The position numbers and the translations under genes were made by a program. Positions 54,935-63,970 of a stretch of DNA of 64,000 nt are shown in pieces. The stretch is from Vibrio sp. LaRot3 (GTDB lineage Bacteria; Pseudomonadota; Gammaproteobacteria; Enterobacterales; Vibrionaceae). The stretch lies in the NCBI RefSeq assembly GCF_027587025.1, contig NZ_JAPPTI010000011.1, positions 33,742 through 97,741 on the forward strand, in the 5' to 3' direction. The notes under the pieces are model-generated. The model did no database searches. It worked only from the letters and a program-made list of their open reading frames with translations, and was not told where the DNA came from. Positions within the stretch are counted from its first letter, which is position 1. Each line of letters begins with the position of its first letter.

Positions 54935-54952
54935 TATCTGTCGGTAAGCGAT

Positions 54953-56080
54953 TTATCCAGAATATGCTGAGTGCCAATCACGCCAAACCGGATCAAAACC
55001 ACGCTGTCGAATCATCGCCTCGACCGACGCCGCACTGCGCTCATCACTAATAGCAAACTGCTCTAATTCAACATCATCCATCGCATAGCCACCTGGCTGA
55101 GTTTTCGATGCAGCTGACATACTGGTAATTCCCAAAGGTAAAACACTGTCTCGGAATTTGGCTGATTCTCGCGTAGACAGGGACAGTTCCACTTCTGGAT
55201 TGAACAAGCGATATGCACAGATCAACTGTACCAGCTGTTTGTCATTCATGACCGATTTAGGTTGTAAGGTATTCGCCGAGCCACCTCCCTCGCAAGGACG
55301 TAAGCGCGGAAATGAAATCGAGTATCGAGTCTGCCAATACGTTCTTTCAAGATACTCCAAATGAGCAGCGACGTAGAAACAATCGGTGCGCCACTCTTCC
55401 AAACCTATCAACGCGCCGATACCTATTTTATCGATACCCGCCTTTGCTAAACGATCCGGAGTTTCCAATCTAAACTCAAAATCGGTTTTATTACCGCGTA
55501 AATGATGAAGGCCATAAGTCGCAGGATGATAGGTTTCTTGGTAAACCATCACCGCGTCCAAACCTAATGTTTTCAACTCCGCGTATTGGTCCTGCTCTAA
55601 CGGCTGAACTTCCATCGCTAAATAGTTAAAGCGTTGCTTTATTTCCGGCACTACTTGGCGAAAGTAGTTCATACCGACTTTGGTTTCATGCTCTCCCGTC
55701 ACTAGCAACACGCTATCGAACTTCATCTTTTTGATTGCATCAATCTCAGCACCAATCTCTTCAACGCTCAAAGTTCTACGTTTAATTCGGTTCTCCATAG
55801 AGAAGCCGCAATAAGTACAAGCATTGGCACACAAGTTTGATAAATAGAGCGGGATATACAACGACATCGTATTGCCAAAACGCTTGCGCGTAAGGGCAAA
55901 AGATCGTTGTGCCATAAGCTCTAAGTAAGGTTCCGCAGCAGGAGAGATCAGCGCTTTGAAATCTTCCAAATCTAACTTTGATTTACTCAGCGCTCGCTCT
56001 ACGTCACGCGCAGTCTTCGAGTAAATCGACATAGAGATGTCATCCCAATCGAGCTGATTAAAACGCTCAACAAAACTCAT
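54953..56080 (-). CDS. thiH: 2-iminoacetate synthase ThiH
   Basis: A 375-aa radical-SAM enzyme that cleaves tyrosine to 2-iminoacetate for the thiazole ring of thiamine. The [4Fe-4S] motif CANACTYCGF is near residue 85, and the C-terminal ThiH domain includes SMSAASKTQPGGYA. AAGGG lies six bases before the ATG. It is the last gene of the operon, 11 bp after thiG. Confidence 0.95.
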   Translation of the reverse strand: MSFVERFNQLDWDDISMSIYSKTARDVERALSKSKLDLEDFKALISPAAEPYLELMAQRSFALTRKRFGNTMSLYIPLYLSNLCANACTYCGFSMENRIKRRTLSVEEIGAEIDAIKKMKFDSVLLVTGEHETKVGMNYFRQVVPEIKQRFNYLAMEVQPLEQDQYAELKTLGLDAVMVYQETYHPATYGLHHLRGNKTDFEFRLETPDRLAKAGIDKIGIGALIGLEEWRTDCFYVAAHLEYLERTYWQTRYSISFPRLRPCEGGGSANTLQPKSVMNDKQLVQLICAYRLFNPEVELSLSTRESAKFRDSVLPLGITSMSAASKTQPGGYAMDDVELEQFAISDERSAASVEAMIRQRGFDPVWRDWHSAYSG

Positions 56081-56091
56081 ACGATGCCCTT

Positions 56092-56859
56092 TTATAACTC
56101 GTCTAGGAACGAAGTCAGTGGGCTAGAAGCAATCGCATGATTCACTTTTCCAGCCAAACCCGATTCGTAAGCGATACGTCCAGATTCAACGGCCAACTTA
56201 AACGCCTTCGCCATCGCAATAGGATCTGCCGCTGCAGCAATGGCAGTATTAACCAATACCGCATCAGCCCCCATTTCCATCGCTCTTGCTGCATGAGAAG
56301 GCGCACCAATTCCAGCATCAACAATTACCGGTACCGTTGCTTGGTCGATGATAATTTCCAAAAAATCAGCTGAGGCGATACCTTTGTTCGAGCCAATAGG
56401 AGCACCTAGCGGCATCACTGCCGCACAACCCACTTCTTCAAGGCGTTTACATAAAACAGGGTCAGCATGGCAATAAGGCAACACAATGTACCCTTCTCGA
56501 ACAAGCTGCTCAGCAGCCGCTAGTGTTTCAATTGGGTCTGGCATTAGGTATTTAGGGTCTGGATGGATCTCTAATTTCAGCCAATTTGTTCCCAAAGCTT
56601 CACGTGCTAACTGGGCAGCAAACACAGCATCTTTGGCATTTTTTGCACCAGAGGTATTCGGCAGTAAATTTACACCGGCCTCAACAATCGGCTTTAAAAT
56701 GTCATCATGCTTGTCGTTAACATCAACACGCTTAAGCGCCATGGTAGCTAACTGAGAACCCGATGCTTTAATGGCTTCCGCCATAATTTGACTGTTTGCA
56801 AACTTACCTGTGCCAGTAAATAGACGTGAATCAAACTGTTTATCAGCAATAGTTAACAT
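56092..56859 (-). CDS. thiG: thiazole synthase ThiG
   Basis: A 255-aa TIM-barrel enzyme that forms the thiazole phosphate from deoxyxylulose phosphate, iminoacetate and ThiS thiocarboxylate. MLTIADKQFDSRLFTGTGKF is the typical start. The Schiff-base lysine is in ATMALKRVDV, and VIVDAGIGAPSHAARAMEMG is the phosphate-binding end. The ATG at 56859 is chosen by homology and has an AGGGGGG upstream; earlier ATG and GTG codons sit too close to that site. It follows thiS by 5 bp. Confidence 0.95.
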   Translation of the reverse strand: MLTIADKQFDSRLFTGTGKFANSQIMAEAIKASGSQLATMALKRVDVNDKHDDILKPIVEAGVNLLPNTSGAKNAKDAVFAAQLAREALGTNWLKLEIHPDPKYLMPDPIETLAAAEQLVREGYIVLPYCHADPVLCKRLEEVGCAAVMPLGAPIGSNKGIASADFLEIIIDQATVPVIVDAGIGAPSHAARAMEMGADAVLVNTAIAAAADPIAMAKAFKLAVESGRIAYESGLAGKVNHAIASSPLTSFLDEL

Positions 56860-56864
56860 AGCCA

Positions 56865-57074
56865 TCACCCCCCTGCTATGGCTTGAAATAGTGAGATAGC
56901 ATCGCCCTCACTGAGTACTGTTGACTGCCACTCACTACGTGGCACAACTTGGTTGTTTATCGCAAATACACATCCCAACTCGGGTAATGCGCACTGCGTG
57001 ATTATCTGCTCTAGGCTGCTGCTCTCAGCCACCTGATGGGGTTGTTCGTTAATGATGATGTTTATTGAACCCAT
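56865..57074 (-). CDS. thiS: sulfur carrier protein ThiS
   Basis: A 69-aa ubiquitin-like sulfur carrier ending in the required Gly-Gly (LFQAIAGG). The core includes INEQPHQVAESSSLEQII and AINNQVVPRSEW. ThiF adenylates the C-terminus and sulfur is then added. The ATG at 57074 fits the family start. A GTG at 57098 would add eight residues and lacks support. Confidence 0.92.
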   Translation of the reverse strand: MGSINIIINEQPHQVAESSSLEQIITQCALPELGCVFAINNQVVPRSEWQSTVLSEGDAISLFQAIAGG

Positions 57075-57138
57075 TACTTCGACCTTAATATTCGTCACTT
57101 ACATCACTTGGATATAAGTTGGTATCTCTATGCAATGC

Positions 57139-57912
57139 TCACTCGCTAGCACATACTGCGCAGTGTTTGTCCTTACCTATCTTCATGGTTTGCCACTTAA
57201 GACTTAAACCATCAAAAATGTGCAGTTGACTGGTTTGGAATTGAAACTGACCTATCGCTAATTTCTGAATTGCAGCAAGTGCTTGGTAGTTACCTAACGT
57301 TCCTACCACCGGGCCAACCACACCTGAATCGCTACATTTTGTAGAGTTAGGCAGCTCATCAAATGGCACTAAGCATCGATAGCACGATAAGTCTGATGGT
57401 TGGTGTTTATCCTGCTTGGCAAAATCAAACACGGCGAACTGGCCTTGCCAGCCAATGGCAGCTGCGGAAACAAGTGGGGTTTGCTTTTCATAACAAAGCT
57501 GATTAACCAAATGTCTGGTTGACAAGTTATCGCTACAATCGAGAACTAAATCTGCCAACATGATTTCCAAACCTAATTGGCTGCTTTCCAAACGCTTGTC
57601 GACCGTGCGAACACTCACATCCCTATTCAGTTCTGTCAGTTGCTCAGCCATTGCTTTCACTTTGGATGTACCCACATCTGATTGGCGATACACTACTTGG
57701 CGCTGCATATTGCTGAGATCGACACTGTCATCATCAATAACAACCAATTTACCGACACCTGCTGCTGCTAAATACAAACACGCAGCGCTGCCTAGCCCGC
57801 CACAGCCAATAACAAGAACATGGGATCCAAGTAGCCGTTGCTGACCTTCCTCACCAATTTGTGGCAACGAGATTTGCCTTTGATAACGAAGGAACTGGCT
57901 ATCCTGCAACAC
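57139..57912 (-). CDS. thiF: sulfur carrier adenylyltransferase ThiF
   Basis: A 257-aa E1-like enzyme that adenylates ThiS. The ATP-binding motif is VIGCGGLGSAACLYLAAAG (about 33-51). RQISLPQIG is the typical N-terminus. Zinc cysteines are in CYRCLVP and the terminal CAVC. The start is a GTG with AGGAG six bases upstream, and the gene overlaps thiE by 14 bp. Part of the aminoacyl core could serve MoeB-like chemistry, but context fixes ThiF. Confidence 0.93.
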   Translation of the reverse strand: MLQDSQFLRYQRQISLPQIGEEGQQRLLGSHVLVIGCGGLGSAACLYLAAAGVGKLVVIDDDSVDLSNMQRQVVYRQSDVGTSKVKAMAEQLTELNRDVSVRTVDKRLESSQLGLEIMLADLVLDCSDNLSTRHLVNQLCYEKQTPLVSAAAIGWQGQFAVFDFAKQDKHQPSDLSCYRCLVPFDELPNSTKCSDSGVVGPVVGTLGNYQALAAIQKLAIGQFQFQTSQLHIFDGLSLKWQTMKIGKDKHCAVCASE

Positions 57913-59173
57913 AGCTTTCTCCTTGCGGTTCCGACAACGACATGATCTGCCTAAAGCTATCGATCACTTGTTTTGGATTGTCCGCCAGAGTGATGGCTCT
58001 CACCACAGCCAAGCAAGATACTCCGCAGTGCCAGACTTGCTGCGCATTGGACAAATCAATGCCACCAATCGCAACCGTCGGATAACCTTTCACATCACCG
58101 TATGGAATAGAATCAATGAGCTTTTGATACAAAGCCAAACGCACTAATCCTTGAGGTTTAGAAGGCATCTGTTTAGTCGTGGTTGGGAATATATGACCGA
58201 GTGCTATGTAGCTAGGTTGAATCTGAACAATTCTGAGTAACTCATAATAACCATGGGTAGATAACCCAAGGCTGATATTCGCGTTACTGAGTTGGCTTAA
58301 GTTCGACTCTTCAATGTCTTCTTGGCCAAGATGAACGCCAAAAGCACCATGTTTCAATGCCAGTTGCCAATAGTCGTTAATGTAAACTTGAGCGTTGTAT
58401 TTGCGCCCGAGTTCAATGGCTCGAACAACTTGCTGTTCCAAATCAGCTTGATGAGTATCTTTGATTCGTAGCTGAATAGTATTGATGCCTAAAGGCAGTA
58501 GTTTCTCAATCCAAGCAACATCATCCACTACTGGGTACAAACCTAGGCTCTGTTTACTCAAGGTCGGAAACGCTACAGATTTGTTGGCCACCTTCCACCC
58601 AACCTGAATACCTAAACGCTGGTCTTCAATCACCGGAATCGGAAATTGGCTAAACTCACTTGGCCATGTTTCACGTGAAACATTGGTCAATGCTCTTGCT
58701 AGCGTAAGGCTATCTTCGATAGGAAAATCGAGCGCGAGTAAAGCAAGCAACCAACAAAAGTGGCGCTCCTTCTCAAACTCAACTTCAGTCTGAGAAACAT
58801 ACGATGACAGTGCCCGATTTTCTCCTGTTATCGGATGACGCCAAATGTCTAGACGTTGCTCGACGTCTGAAACACCCAGCAATACGGTTCGAGGTTTCAA
58901 AGCACTTAACTCAGTTATCGAGGTTGGATCAGAGTGATAGACCATTACCCACTCATCCTCACCTACCGCTGTTTGCTCCAAAAGCTCAAAACAATCCGTT
59001 TGAAAACGAGTTGCTGAACGATCGTTCTCTAAAATGAAGCCATCAGTTGGGCTAATGCCCAACTGAATATGCTCAATCGCTAACCCTTGCTGCTCTGCCA
59101 TCAACAGACACTGTTGCAGTATTTGCGTGGTAGATTTATTAGCAACAGGAACAAGCAACTTCACTTTTTCCAT
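57899..59173 (-). CDS. thiE: thiamine-phosphate synthase ThiE with N-terminal extension
   Basis: A 424-aa protein, about twice the usual ThiE length. The C-terminal half from LGLYPVVDDVAWIEKLL (about 213) is a complete ThiE barrel with NTIQLRIKD, VYINDYWQLALKHGAFGVHLGQED, ALGHIFPTTTKQ and VAIGGIDLSNA. The first about 200 residues are not ThiE. The stretch FCWLLALLALDFPIEDSLTLARAL resembles the C-terminal helices of ThiD kinases, so this may be a decayed HMP-phosphate kinase domain. A perfect parS site is embedded here. The ATG overlaps the thiC stop by one base (TGATG) and has GGAGGAG upstream. Confidence 0.9.
   Translation of the reverse strand: MEKVKLLVPVANKSTTQILQQCLLMAEQQGLAIEHIQLGISPTDGFILENDRSATRFQTDCFELLEQTAVGEDEWVMVYHSDPTSITELSALKPRTVLLGVSDVEQRLDIWRHPITGENRALSSYVSQTEVEFEKERHFCWLLALLALDFPIEDSLTLARALTNVSRETWPSEFSQFPIPVIEDQRLGIQVGWKVANKSVAFPTLSKQSLGLYPVVDDVAWIEKLLPLGINTIQLRIKDTHQADLEQQVVRAIELGRKYNAQVYINDYWQLALKHGAFGVHLGQEDIEESNLSQLSNANISLGLSTHGYYELLRIVQIQPSYIALGHIFPTTTKQMPSKPQGLVRLALYQKLIDSIPYGDVKGYPTVAIGGIDLSNAQQVWHCGVSCLAVVRAITLADNPKQVIDSFRQIMSLSEPQGESCVAG
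58667..58682. other. perfect parS site (ParB binding) inside thiE
   Basis: An exact TGTTTCACGTGAAACA, 3.75 kb from the other perfect site. It is read as Asn-Val-Ser-Arg-Glu-Thr in thiE. Confidence 0.95.
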
Positions 59174-61119
59174 CAAGGCTGCTCCTCCACTTCTGGTTTT
59201 GCCGCAGGATGATAAAGCTCAGCCCCTGTTGCCAAGAATTCAGCCGACTTCTGACGCATTCCCTCTAGTGGGTCATCCAACATCTTGATCTCAATAGCTT
59301 GGTCAGCAGCAACTTGCTTAGTGTCTTTCGCGTATTCACGAACTTCTTGAGAGATTTTCATTGAACAGAATTTAGGACCACACATAGAACAGAAGTGAGC
59401 GACTTTACCCGACTCTTGCGGCAAAGTTTCATCATGGAATGAACGAGCAGTTTCAGGGTCTAGTGACAGGTTAAACTGGTCTTCCCAGCGGAACTCAAAA
59501 CGTGCTTTTGATAGCGCATTATCTCGAACTTGAGCGCCCGGATGACCTTTCGCTAAGTCTGCTGCGTGCGCAGCGAGCTTATAAGTGATTAAGCCGGTTT
59601 TTACGTCTTCTTTATTCGGTAAGCCAAGGTGTTCTTTAGGTGTTACGTAGCAAAGCATAGCACAGCCATACCAACCAATCATCGCAGCGCCAATACCTGA
59701 AGTAATATGATCGTAACCAGGAGCAACATCCGTTGTTAGTGGACCAAGGGTATAGAAAGGCGCTTCGTGACAATGCTTAAGTTGCTCATCCATGTTTTCC
59801 TTAATCATATGCATCGGCACATGACCTGGGCCTTCAATGATTACTTGAACATCGTATTCCCAAGCAACTTTGGTCAGTTCGCCTAGAGTGCGGAGCTCAG
59901 CAAATTGAGCTTCGTCATTTGCGTCAGCAATAGAGCCAGGGCGCAAACCATCCCCTAAAGACAGGGCAACGTCGTACTTAGCGCAGATTTCACAGATCTC
60001 ACGGAAGTGAGTGTAAAGGAAGCTCTCTTGGTGATGAGCAAGACACCATTTAGCGATAATAGAACCACCACGAGAAACTATGCCGGTGACTCGTTTTGCT
60101 GTCATTGGTACATAGCGCAGTAATAAACCCGCATGGATAGTGAAGTAATCTACGCCCTGCTCTGCTTGTTCAATTAGCGTATCGCGCATCACTTCCCAAT
60201 TTAGGTTTTCTGCAACTCCATTTACTTTTTCAAGTGCTTGATACATTGGAACAGTACCAATCGGCACCGGACTGTTACGCAGAATCCACTCTCGCGTTTC
60301 ATGGATATTACGACCGGTCGATAAATCCATAACCGTATCGCCCCCCCATCGCGTTGACCAAACTAGCTTCTCAACTTCTTCTTCAATAGAAGAACTCACT
60401 GAAGAGTTACCGATGTTAGCGTTCACTTTCACTAAGAAGTTACGACCAATAATCATCGGCTCAGATTCTGGGTGGTTAATATTAGAAGGGATGATGGCGC
60501 GACCTTCAGCAACTTCTTTGCGCACAAACTCAGGCGTAATATCTTTCGGAAGGTTAGCTCCAAAGCTTTGCCCTGCATGTTGCTGATTAAGCATCTCGTC
60601 GCGAAATTTTGCACGCCCCATATTTTCGCGAATGGCGATGTATTCCATCTCTGGGGTAATCATGCCTTTACGAGCGTAATGGAGCTGGGTAACACGCTGG
60701 CCTGTTTTAGCACGTCTAATACGTGGCAGATTGCCGTATCTTAAGTCATCCAGTGTTTCATCTTCCAAGCGCTGCTTGGTATAAACCGAACTCACATCAT
60801 CAAGGAGTTCTGTATCGCTACGTTCTTCAATCCATTGTTCACGTAGCTTTGGTAAGCCGTTGTATAGGTCAATTTGGTAATTAGGGTCTGTGTATAACCC
60901 AGAGGTATCATAGACGTGTATAGGCTCATTAGGCTCAAATATAGGCGCCTCTTTAGTACCGCCAATTAGGCTATCGGCCAAAGAGATCTCACGCATGGGC
61001 ACGCGAATATCAGATCGCGAGCCTTCAATATAAACTTTTTGGGAATTTGGGTACGGTTGTACCGAAAGAGTATCAATAAACTGTTTTGCTTCCAGTCTCG
61101 CTTGCTTGCGACTCGACAT
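59173..61119 (-). CDS. thiC: phosphomethylpyrimidine synthase ThiC
   Basis: A 648-aa radical-SAM enzyme that rearranges aminoimidazole ribotide into HMP phosphate. The C-terminal [4Fe-4S] motif CSMCGPKFC (CX2CX4C) is intact. EGPGHVPMHMI and the TDVAPGYDHITSGIGAA block are conserved. It is the first gene of the thiamine operon, about 170 bp downstream of a TPP riboswitch, so it should be shut off when TPP is plentiful. Its ATG has AAGG nine bases upstream. Confidence 0.97.
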   Translation of the reverse strand: MSSRKQARLEAKQFIDTLSVQPYPNSQKVYIEGSRSDIRVPMREISLADSLIGGTKEAPIFEPNEPIHVYDTSGLYTDPNYQIDLYNGLPKLREQWIEERSDTELLDDVSSVYTKQRLEDETLDDLRYGNLPRIRRAKTGQRVTQLHYARKGMITPEMEYIAIRENMGRAKFRDEMLNQQHAGQSFGANLPKDITPEFVRKEVAEGRAIIPSNINHPESEPMIIGRNFLVKVNANIGNSSVSSSIEEEVEKLVWSTRWGGDTVMDLSTGRNIHETREWILRNSPVPIGTVPMYQALEKVNGVAENLNWEVMRDTLIEQAEQGVDYFTIHAGLLLRYVPMTAKRVTGIVSRGGSIIAKWCLAHHQESFLYTHFREICEICAKYDVALSLGDGLRPGSIADANDEAQFAELRTLGELTKVAWEYDVQVIIEGPGHVPMHMIKENMDEQLKHCHEAPFYTLGPLTTDVAPGYDHITSGIGAAMIGWYGCAMLCYVTPKEHLGLPNKEDVKTGLITYKLAAHAADLAKGHPGAQVRDNALSKARFEFRWEDQFNLSLDPETARSFHDETLPQESGKVAHFCSMCGPKFCSMKISQEVREYAKDTKQVAADQAIEIKMLDDPLEGMRQKSAEFLATGAELYHPAAKPEVEEQP

Positions 61120-61293
61120 AGCATTTTTCCTTGCTTTGTTATTCTAGATAAAAAGATTTTGGATAAAAATGCTTGGCGGAAAGATGCGACAAGAGGAATC
61201 GAGTGCGAAAAACCGAGAATGGGTAATAAGACCGCAAACGATTAGATGATAGATCTACCCATGAAAGTGAGCTTATGGGTATGAGTATCTTCT

Positions 61294-61375
61294 CTTGTTC
61301 CCTTCGCAGGTGTTAGCCTGATCAGGTTCAACGGATCCCGAATTAACGGTCTCAGCCTTATGGCACTCCGACAAG
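61294..61375 (-). promoter_or_regulatory. TPP riboswitch (THI element)
   Basis: On the minus strand, P1 is CTTGT/ACAAG. The conserved cores GGCTGAGA, ACCTGATCAGG and GCGAAGGGA appear in the right order. It lies in the 5' leader of thiC and would block translation or transcription of the thi operon when TPP is bound. Confidence 0.95.
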
Positions 61376-61382
61376 TAGAACG

Positions 61383-61411
61383 ATTATAAGCAATCGAGTG
61401 GTTGAAACCAA
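61383..61411 (-). promoter_or_regulatory. promoter of the thi operon
   Basis: -10 TATAAT is perfect, with -35 TTGGTT 17 bp upstream. Transcription would start at the first base of the TPP riboswitch. Confidence 0.75.
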
Positions 61412-61442
61412 GCTGACTGCTTATAAAATAACAAACTAATTT

Positions 61443-61826
61443 TTAACTCTTCATTAGCAATTGGAAACCCAACCACGCCGCAGAGATGCTTAAAACTACG
61501 TTTAAAATGATGTTCAAGCCCATCTTGAAAAACGCCCCTTGCTGCATCAAAAGAACGTTATCCATCGAAAATGTAGAGAAAGTAGTTAGTGCGCCTAAAA
61601 ATCCTAAACCGATAATTTGACGCCAAGGCTCAGTTGCAAGCAACTCACTTTCAAATGCAGCAATTAGCAACCCCATCGCAAATGAACCGATTACGTTAAC
61701 CGTTAGCGTGCCATATGGAAAACCTCGTCCCAATAATAGTACGCACAATTCAGAAACCAGATAGCGCGAACACGCACCAAATGCTCCGCCCAAAGCGATG
61801 AAGCCCAAAATGGAAAGCTGTCCCAT
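61443..61826 (-). CDS. fluC: fluoride channel FluC (CrcB)
   Basis: A 127-aa four-helix membrane protein that forms a dual-topology fluoride channel. The signatures GGAFGACSRYLVSEL, YGTLTVNVIGSF and LGALTTFSTFSMD (fluoride-coordinating Phe box and Na-site region) are present. No fluoride riboswitch (crcB motif) is recognisable upstream. It lies upstream of the thi operon in the same direction, but the thi promoter follows it. Confidence 0.92.
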   Translation of the reverse strand: MGQLSILGFIALGGAFGACSRYLVSELCVLLLGRGFPYGTLTVNVIGSFAMGLLIAAFESELLATEPWRQIIGLGFLGALTTFSTFSMDNVLLMQQGAFFKMGLNIILNVVLSISAAWLGFQLLMKS

Positions 61827-61958
61827 ATTACCCCCTAAAAACTAATGACGATATTGTAGCCATAAAACGTCATTAATCGAACTAAGCAAGCTATATTTGC
61901 ACAAAACTCTCCGTACTTAGTCACTGAAAACAGCTCTACTTTAAAAAAGTTACAGGAG

Positions 61959-63341
61959 TCACTTTACTTCGATGTAACCCATCAAACCTGTCTTCATATG
62001 TTCGATGACATGACAATGGTACATCCAACGTCCGGGATTATCGGCAACAAAGGCGGCTTTAGCTCGTCCATTCTTACCTAGTAATACGGTATCGGTATGA
62101 AAGGGGTTCTCAAGTTTTTTACCATTCATTTCAAGAACCGTAAATGTGTGTCCATGCAAATGAATCGGGTGATGGTATTGGGTGACATTACGCAGATCAA
62201 AAATATAAGTCTTACCCAACTCTAAAGTAGCGAGTGGAGCGGGAATATTATCTTTGCTCATTCCTTCCCAAGCTCTTTTGTTCATTAACCAAAACTTCGG
62301 CATCGCTTTACCTGATTTATCCGCCGGAGTTACAGCCCCCTCCCACTCGAACACAAAATCGATCTCCTCTGCATTCGCGAGATCGAGATTAGGGACGGGA
62401 TTAAGCGGTAGAGAAGGCAGCGACTGATCTTGAGCAAGATTAGATTGAATCACTTCAAATTCGCATAGTGGAAAAGGGAAACGCCCTTTCATGTAACGAA
62501 CGTACACGCGCTCTCCAGCCTTTGGAGCGATAAAACCAATATCGACCCTCATTCCTGGGCTAACCTTATGTTCTGCAAGCTTATAGGGCTTCTCTATCGG
62601 ATTCCCGTCAATAGCAATAACCCAAGCCTCTGCACCTTCGACTGCGATCGGGTAAGTAATCGTGTTATCGACATTCGCAATCCTTAAACGTGTGGTCGCA
62701 TTCTCTTTCAATTGATAAATAGGCTCATGGGTACCATTAACGCTACTGTATTCTCCGGGTGTCCCCATCCGAGCACTTAGCCTTGGCACCATCAATTTCT
62801 TCCAGTTGCCCTGCTTATCAATATGCCAATGTTTGACCATCAGATCATGCTCTTCATCGAACACCACAGGAACCGACTCTTCAACAATGATGAGCCCAAC
62901 AAGCCCCATTCCTAACTTAACGACGCTATTCATATGTGGGTGATACCAAAACGTACCCGCATCTGGTGGCGTAAAAGTATAAACAAAGGTTTCACCCGGC
63001 ATGATTGGAGGCTGACTTAAGAATGGAACACCATCCATCTCTATCGGTATCCGTAAACCATGCCAGTGAATGGTGGTGGGTTCATCAAGCAAATTAGTAA
63101 AGCGAATCGTCACAGGCTCACCCTGACGGCAACGGATTATGGGTGCTGGTATCTCACCATTAAAGCCTAATACCGGTGTCTGATGACCTTTAACCAGCTC
63201 TGCCGTTGCAGGTTGAGCAGTCAAGTCGTAAACATAACGGCCATCTTTCTGCTTTCCTCCGGTTAATGAGCAAGCAGGAAGCGCGCTTAAAGCACTAATC
63301 GCGACAGAGGATTGTAAAAATTGGCGGCGGGTCATATCCAT
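61959..63341 (-). CDS. Tat-exported multicopper oxidase
   Basis: A 460-aa three-cupredoxin oxidase. The twin-arginine signal is TRRQFLQSSVAISAL, and a Cys follows (LPACSLTGG), so lipidation is also possible. Copper motifs are TIHWHGLRI, FWYHPHMNS, HHPIHLHGHTF and HCHVIEHMKTGLM. The type 1 ligands are H442 to H448 with C443, but the axial position five after H448 is Leu453, not the Met of CueO. No Met-rich CueO insert is seen. An AGGG site favours the ATG at 63341. The likely role is periplasmic Cu(I) or phenol oxidation; the substrate is unknown. Confidence 0.88.
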   Translation of the reverse strand: MDMTRRQFLQSSVAISALSALPACSLTGGKQKDGRYVYDLTAQPATAELVKGHQTPVLGFNGEIPAPIIRCRQGEPVTIRFTNLLDEPTTIHWHGLRIPIEMDGVPFLSQPPIMPGETFVYTFTPPDAGTFWYHPHMNSVVKLGMGLVGLIIVEESVPVVFDEEHDLMVKHWHIDKQGNWKKLMVPRLSARMGTPGEYSSVNGTHEPIYQLKENATTRLRIANVDNTITYPIAVEGAEAWVIAIDGNPIEKPYKLAEHKVSPGMRVDIGFIAPKAGERVYVRYMKGRFPFPLCEFEVIQSNLAQDQSLPSLPLNPVPNLDLANAEEIDFVFEWEGAVTPADKSGKAMPKFWLMNKRAWEGMSKDNIPAPLATLELGKTYIFDLRNVTQYHHPIHLHGHTFTVLEMNGKKLENPFHTDTVLLGKNGRAKAAFVADNPGRWMYHCHVIEHMKTGLMGYIEVK

Positions 63342-63492
63342 AACACTATCCCTTGTTAGTTGAGCTCGCCCAGTCTAACTAATTGATGAGATTAATTCTC
63401 AACAATGTAAAGAAAATGTGGTTATGAAGGATGAATTTAGATTCGGAAAGGTTCAGCGTTGCTGCTAAGCAGTTCAGATATGACAGAGGAGG

Positions 63493-63577
63493 ACAGGGCT
63501 GGCGATCCAGAGATTCGAAAGCTTCGCCCCAACACGCGCTATTTGGGAAGTTCGGGGAATCCGCTGCTCTGCCAATT
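63493..63577 (-). pseudogene. degenerate tRNA-Trp remnant downstream of tRNA-Trp
   Basis: The stretch keeps AGATTCGAA, CCAACACGCG, ATTTGG and GGAATCCGCTGCTCTGCCAATT of tRNA-Trp, but with insertions and a broken acceptor stem. It lies beyond the terminator of the intact tRNA-Trp on the minus strand, parallel to the decayed tRNA-Pro copies at 9.6-9.9 kb. Confidence 0.7.
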
Positions 63578-63600
63578 AAAGTTTATCTGGAAGCTAAATG

Positions 63601-63632
63601 AAAAAGGCTCCAGTCTTTCGACTAGAGCCTTA
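63601..63632 (-). terminator. terminator of tRNA-Trp
   Basis: A stem of AGGCTC and AGTC pairing with GACT and GAGCCT is followed by five T on the minus strand. The loop TCTTTCGACTA is shared with the terminator at 9665-9688. Confidence 0.8.
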
Positions 63633-63636
63633 AATA

Positions 63637-63713
<77 letters not shown>

Positions 63714-63730
63714 AAATTTTATCTACAATC

Positions 63731-63824
63731 AGGTTCGAATAGATTCGAACTCCCAACACGCCCTATCACAAGGTATTTGGGGAATCCGCTGCTCTTTGTT
63801 CTTTCGAATTGGAGCTACACCCCT
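63731..63824 (-). pseudogene. tRNA-Trp pseudogene with internal insertions
   Basis: The 5' end AGGGGTGTAGCTCCAATT and the segments GAGCAGCGGATTCC and GTTGGGAGTTCGAATC match tRNA-Trp. Extra bases interrupt the D-arm and the anticodon/variable region, so no cloverleaf can form. It lies between the tRNA-Asp terminator and the intact tRNA-Trp. Confidence 0.75.
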
Positions 63825-63856
63825 GTAGAAACTACAGTTTATCATATTGTAGATTC

Positions 63857-63882
63857 AAAAAAACCTCGCCATTAGCGAGGTT
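63857..63882 (-). terminator. terminator after tRNA-Asp
   Basis: The stem AACCTCGC/GCGAGGTT with a 5-nt loop and seven T on the minus strand. Confidence 0.85.
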
Positions 63883-63893
63883 CTTGAAATAAG

Positions 63894-63970
63894 TGGCGGA
63901 GCGGACGGGACTCGAACCCGCGACCCCCGGCGTGACAGGCCGGTATTCTAACCAACTGAACTACCGCTCC
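63894..63970 (-). tRNA. tRNA-Asp (GTC)
   Basis: A complete 77-nt cloverleaf with encoded CCA. The anticodon loop is CTGTCAC, giving GTC. Its promoter, and possibly other tRNA or rRNA genes of the operon, lie beyond the right edge of the window. Confidence 0.97.

Noticed and set aside
61827..61958. Fluoride riboswitch upstream of fluC
   Set aside because: The conserved crcB-motif core is not visible in this short leader.
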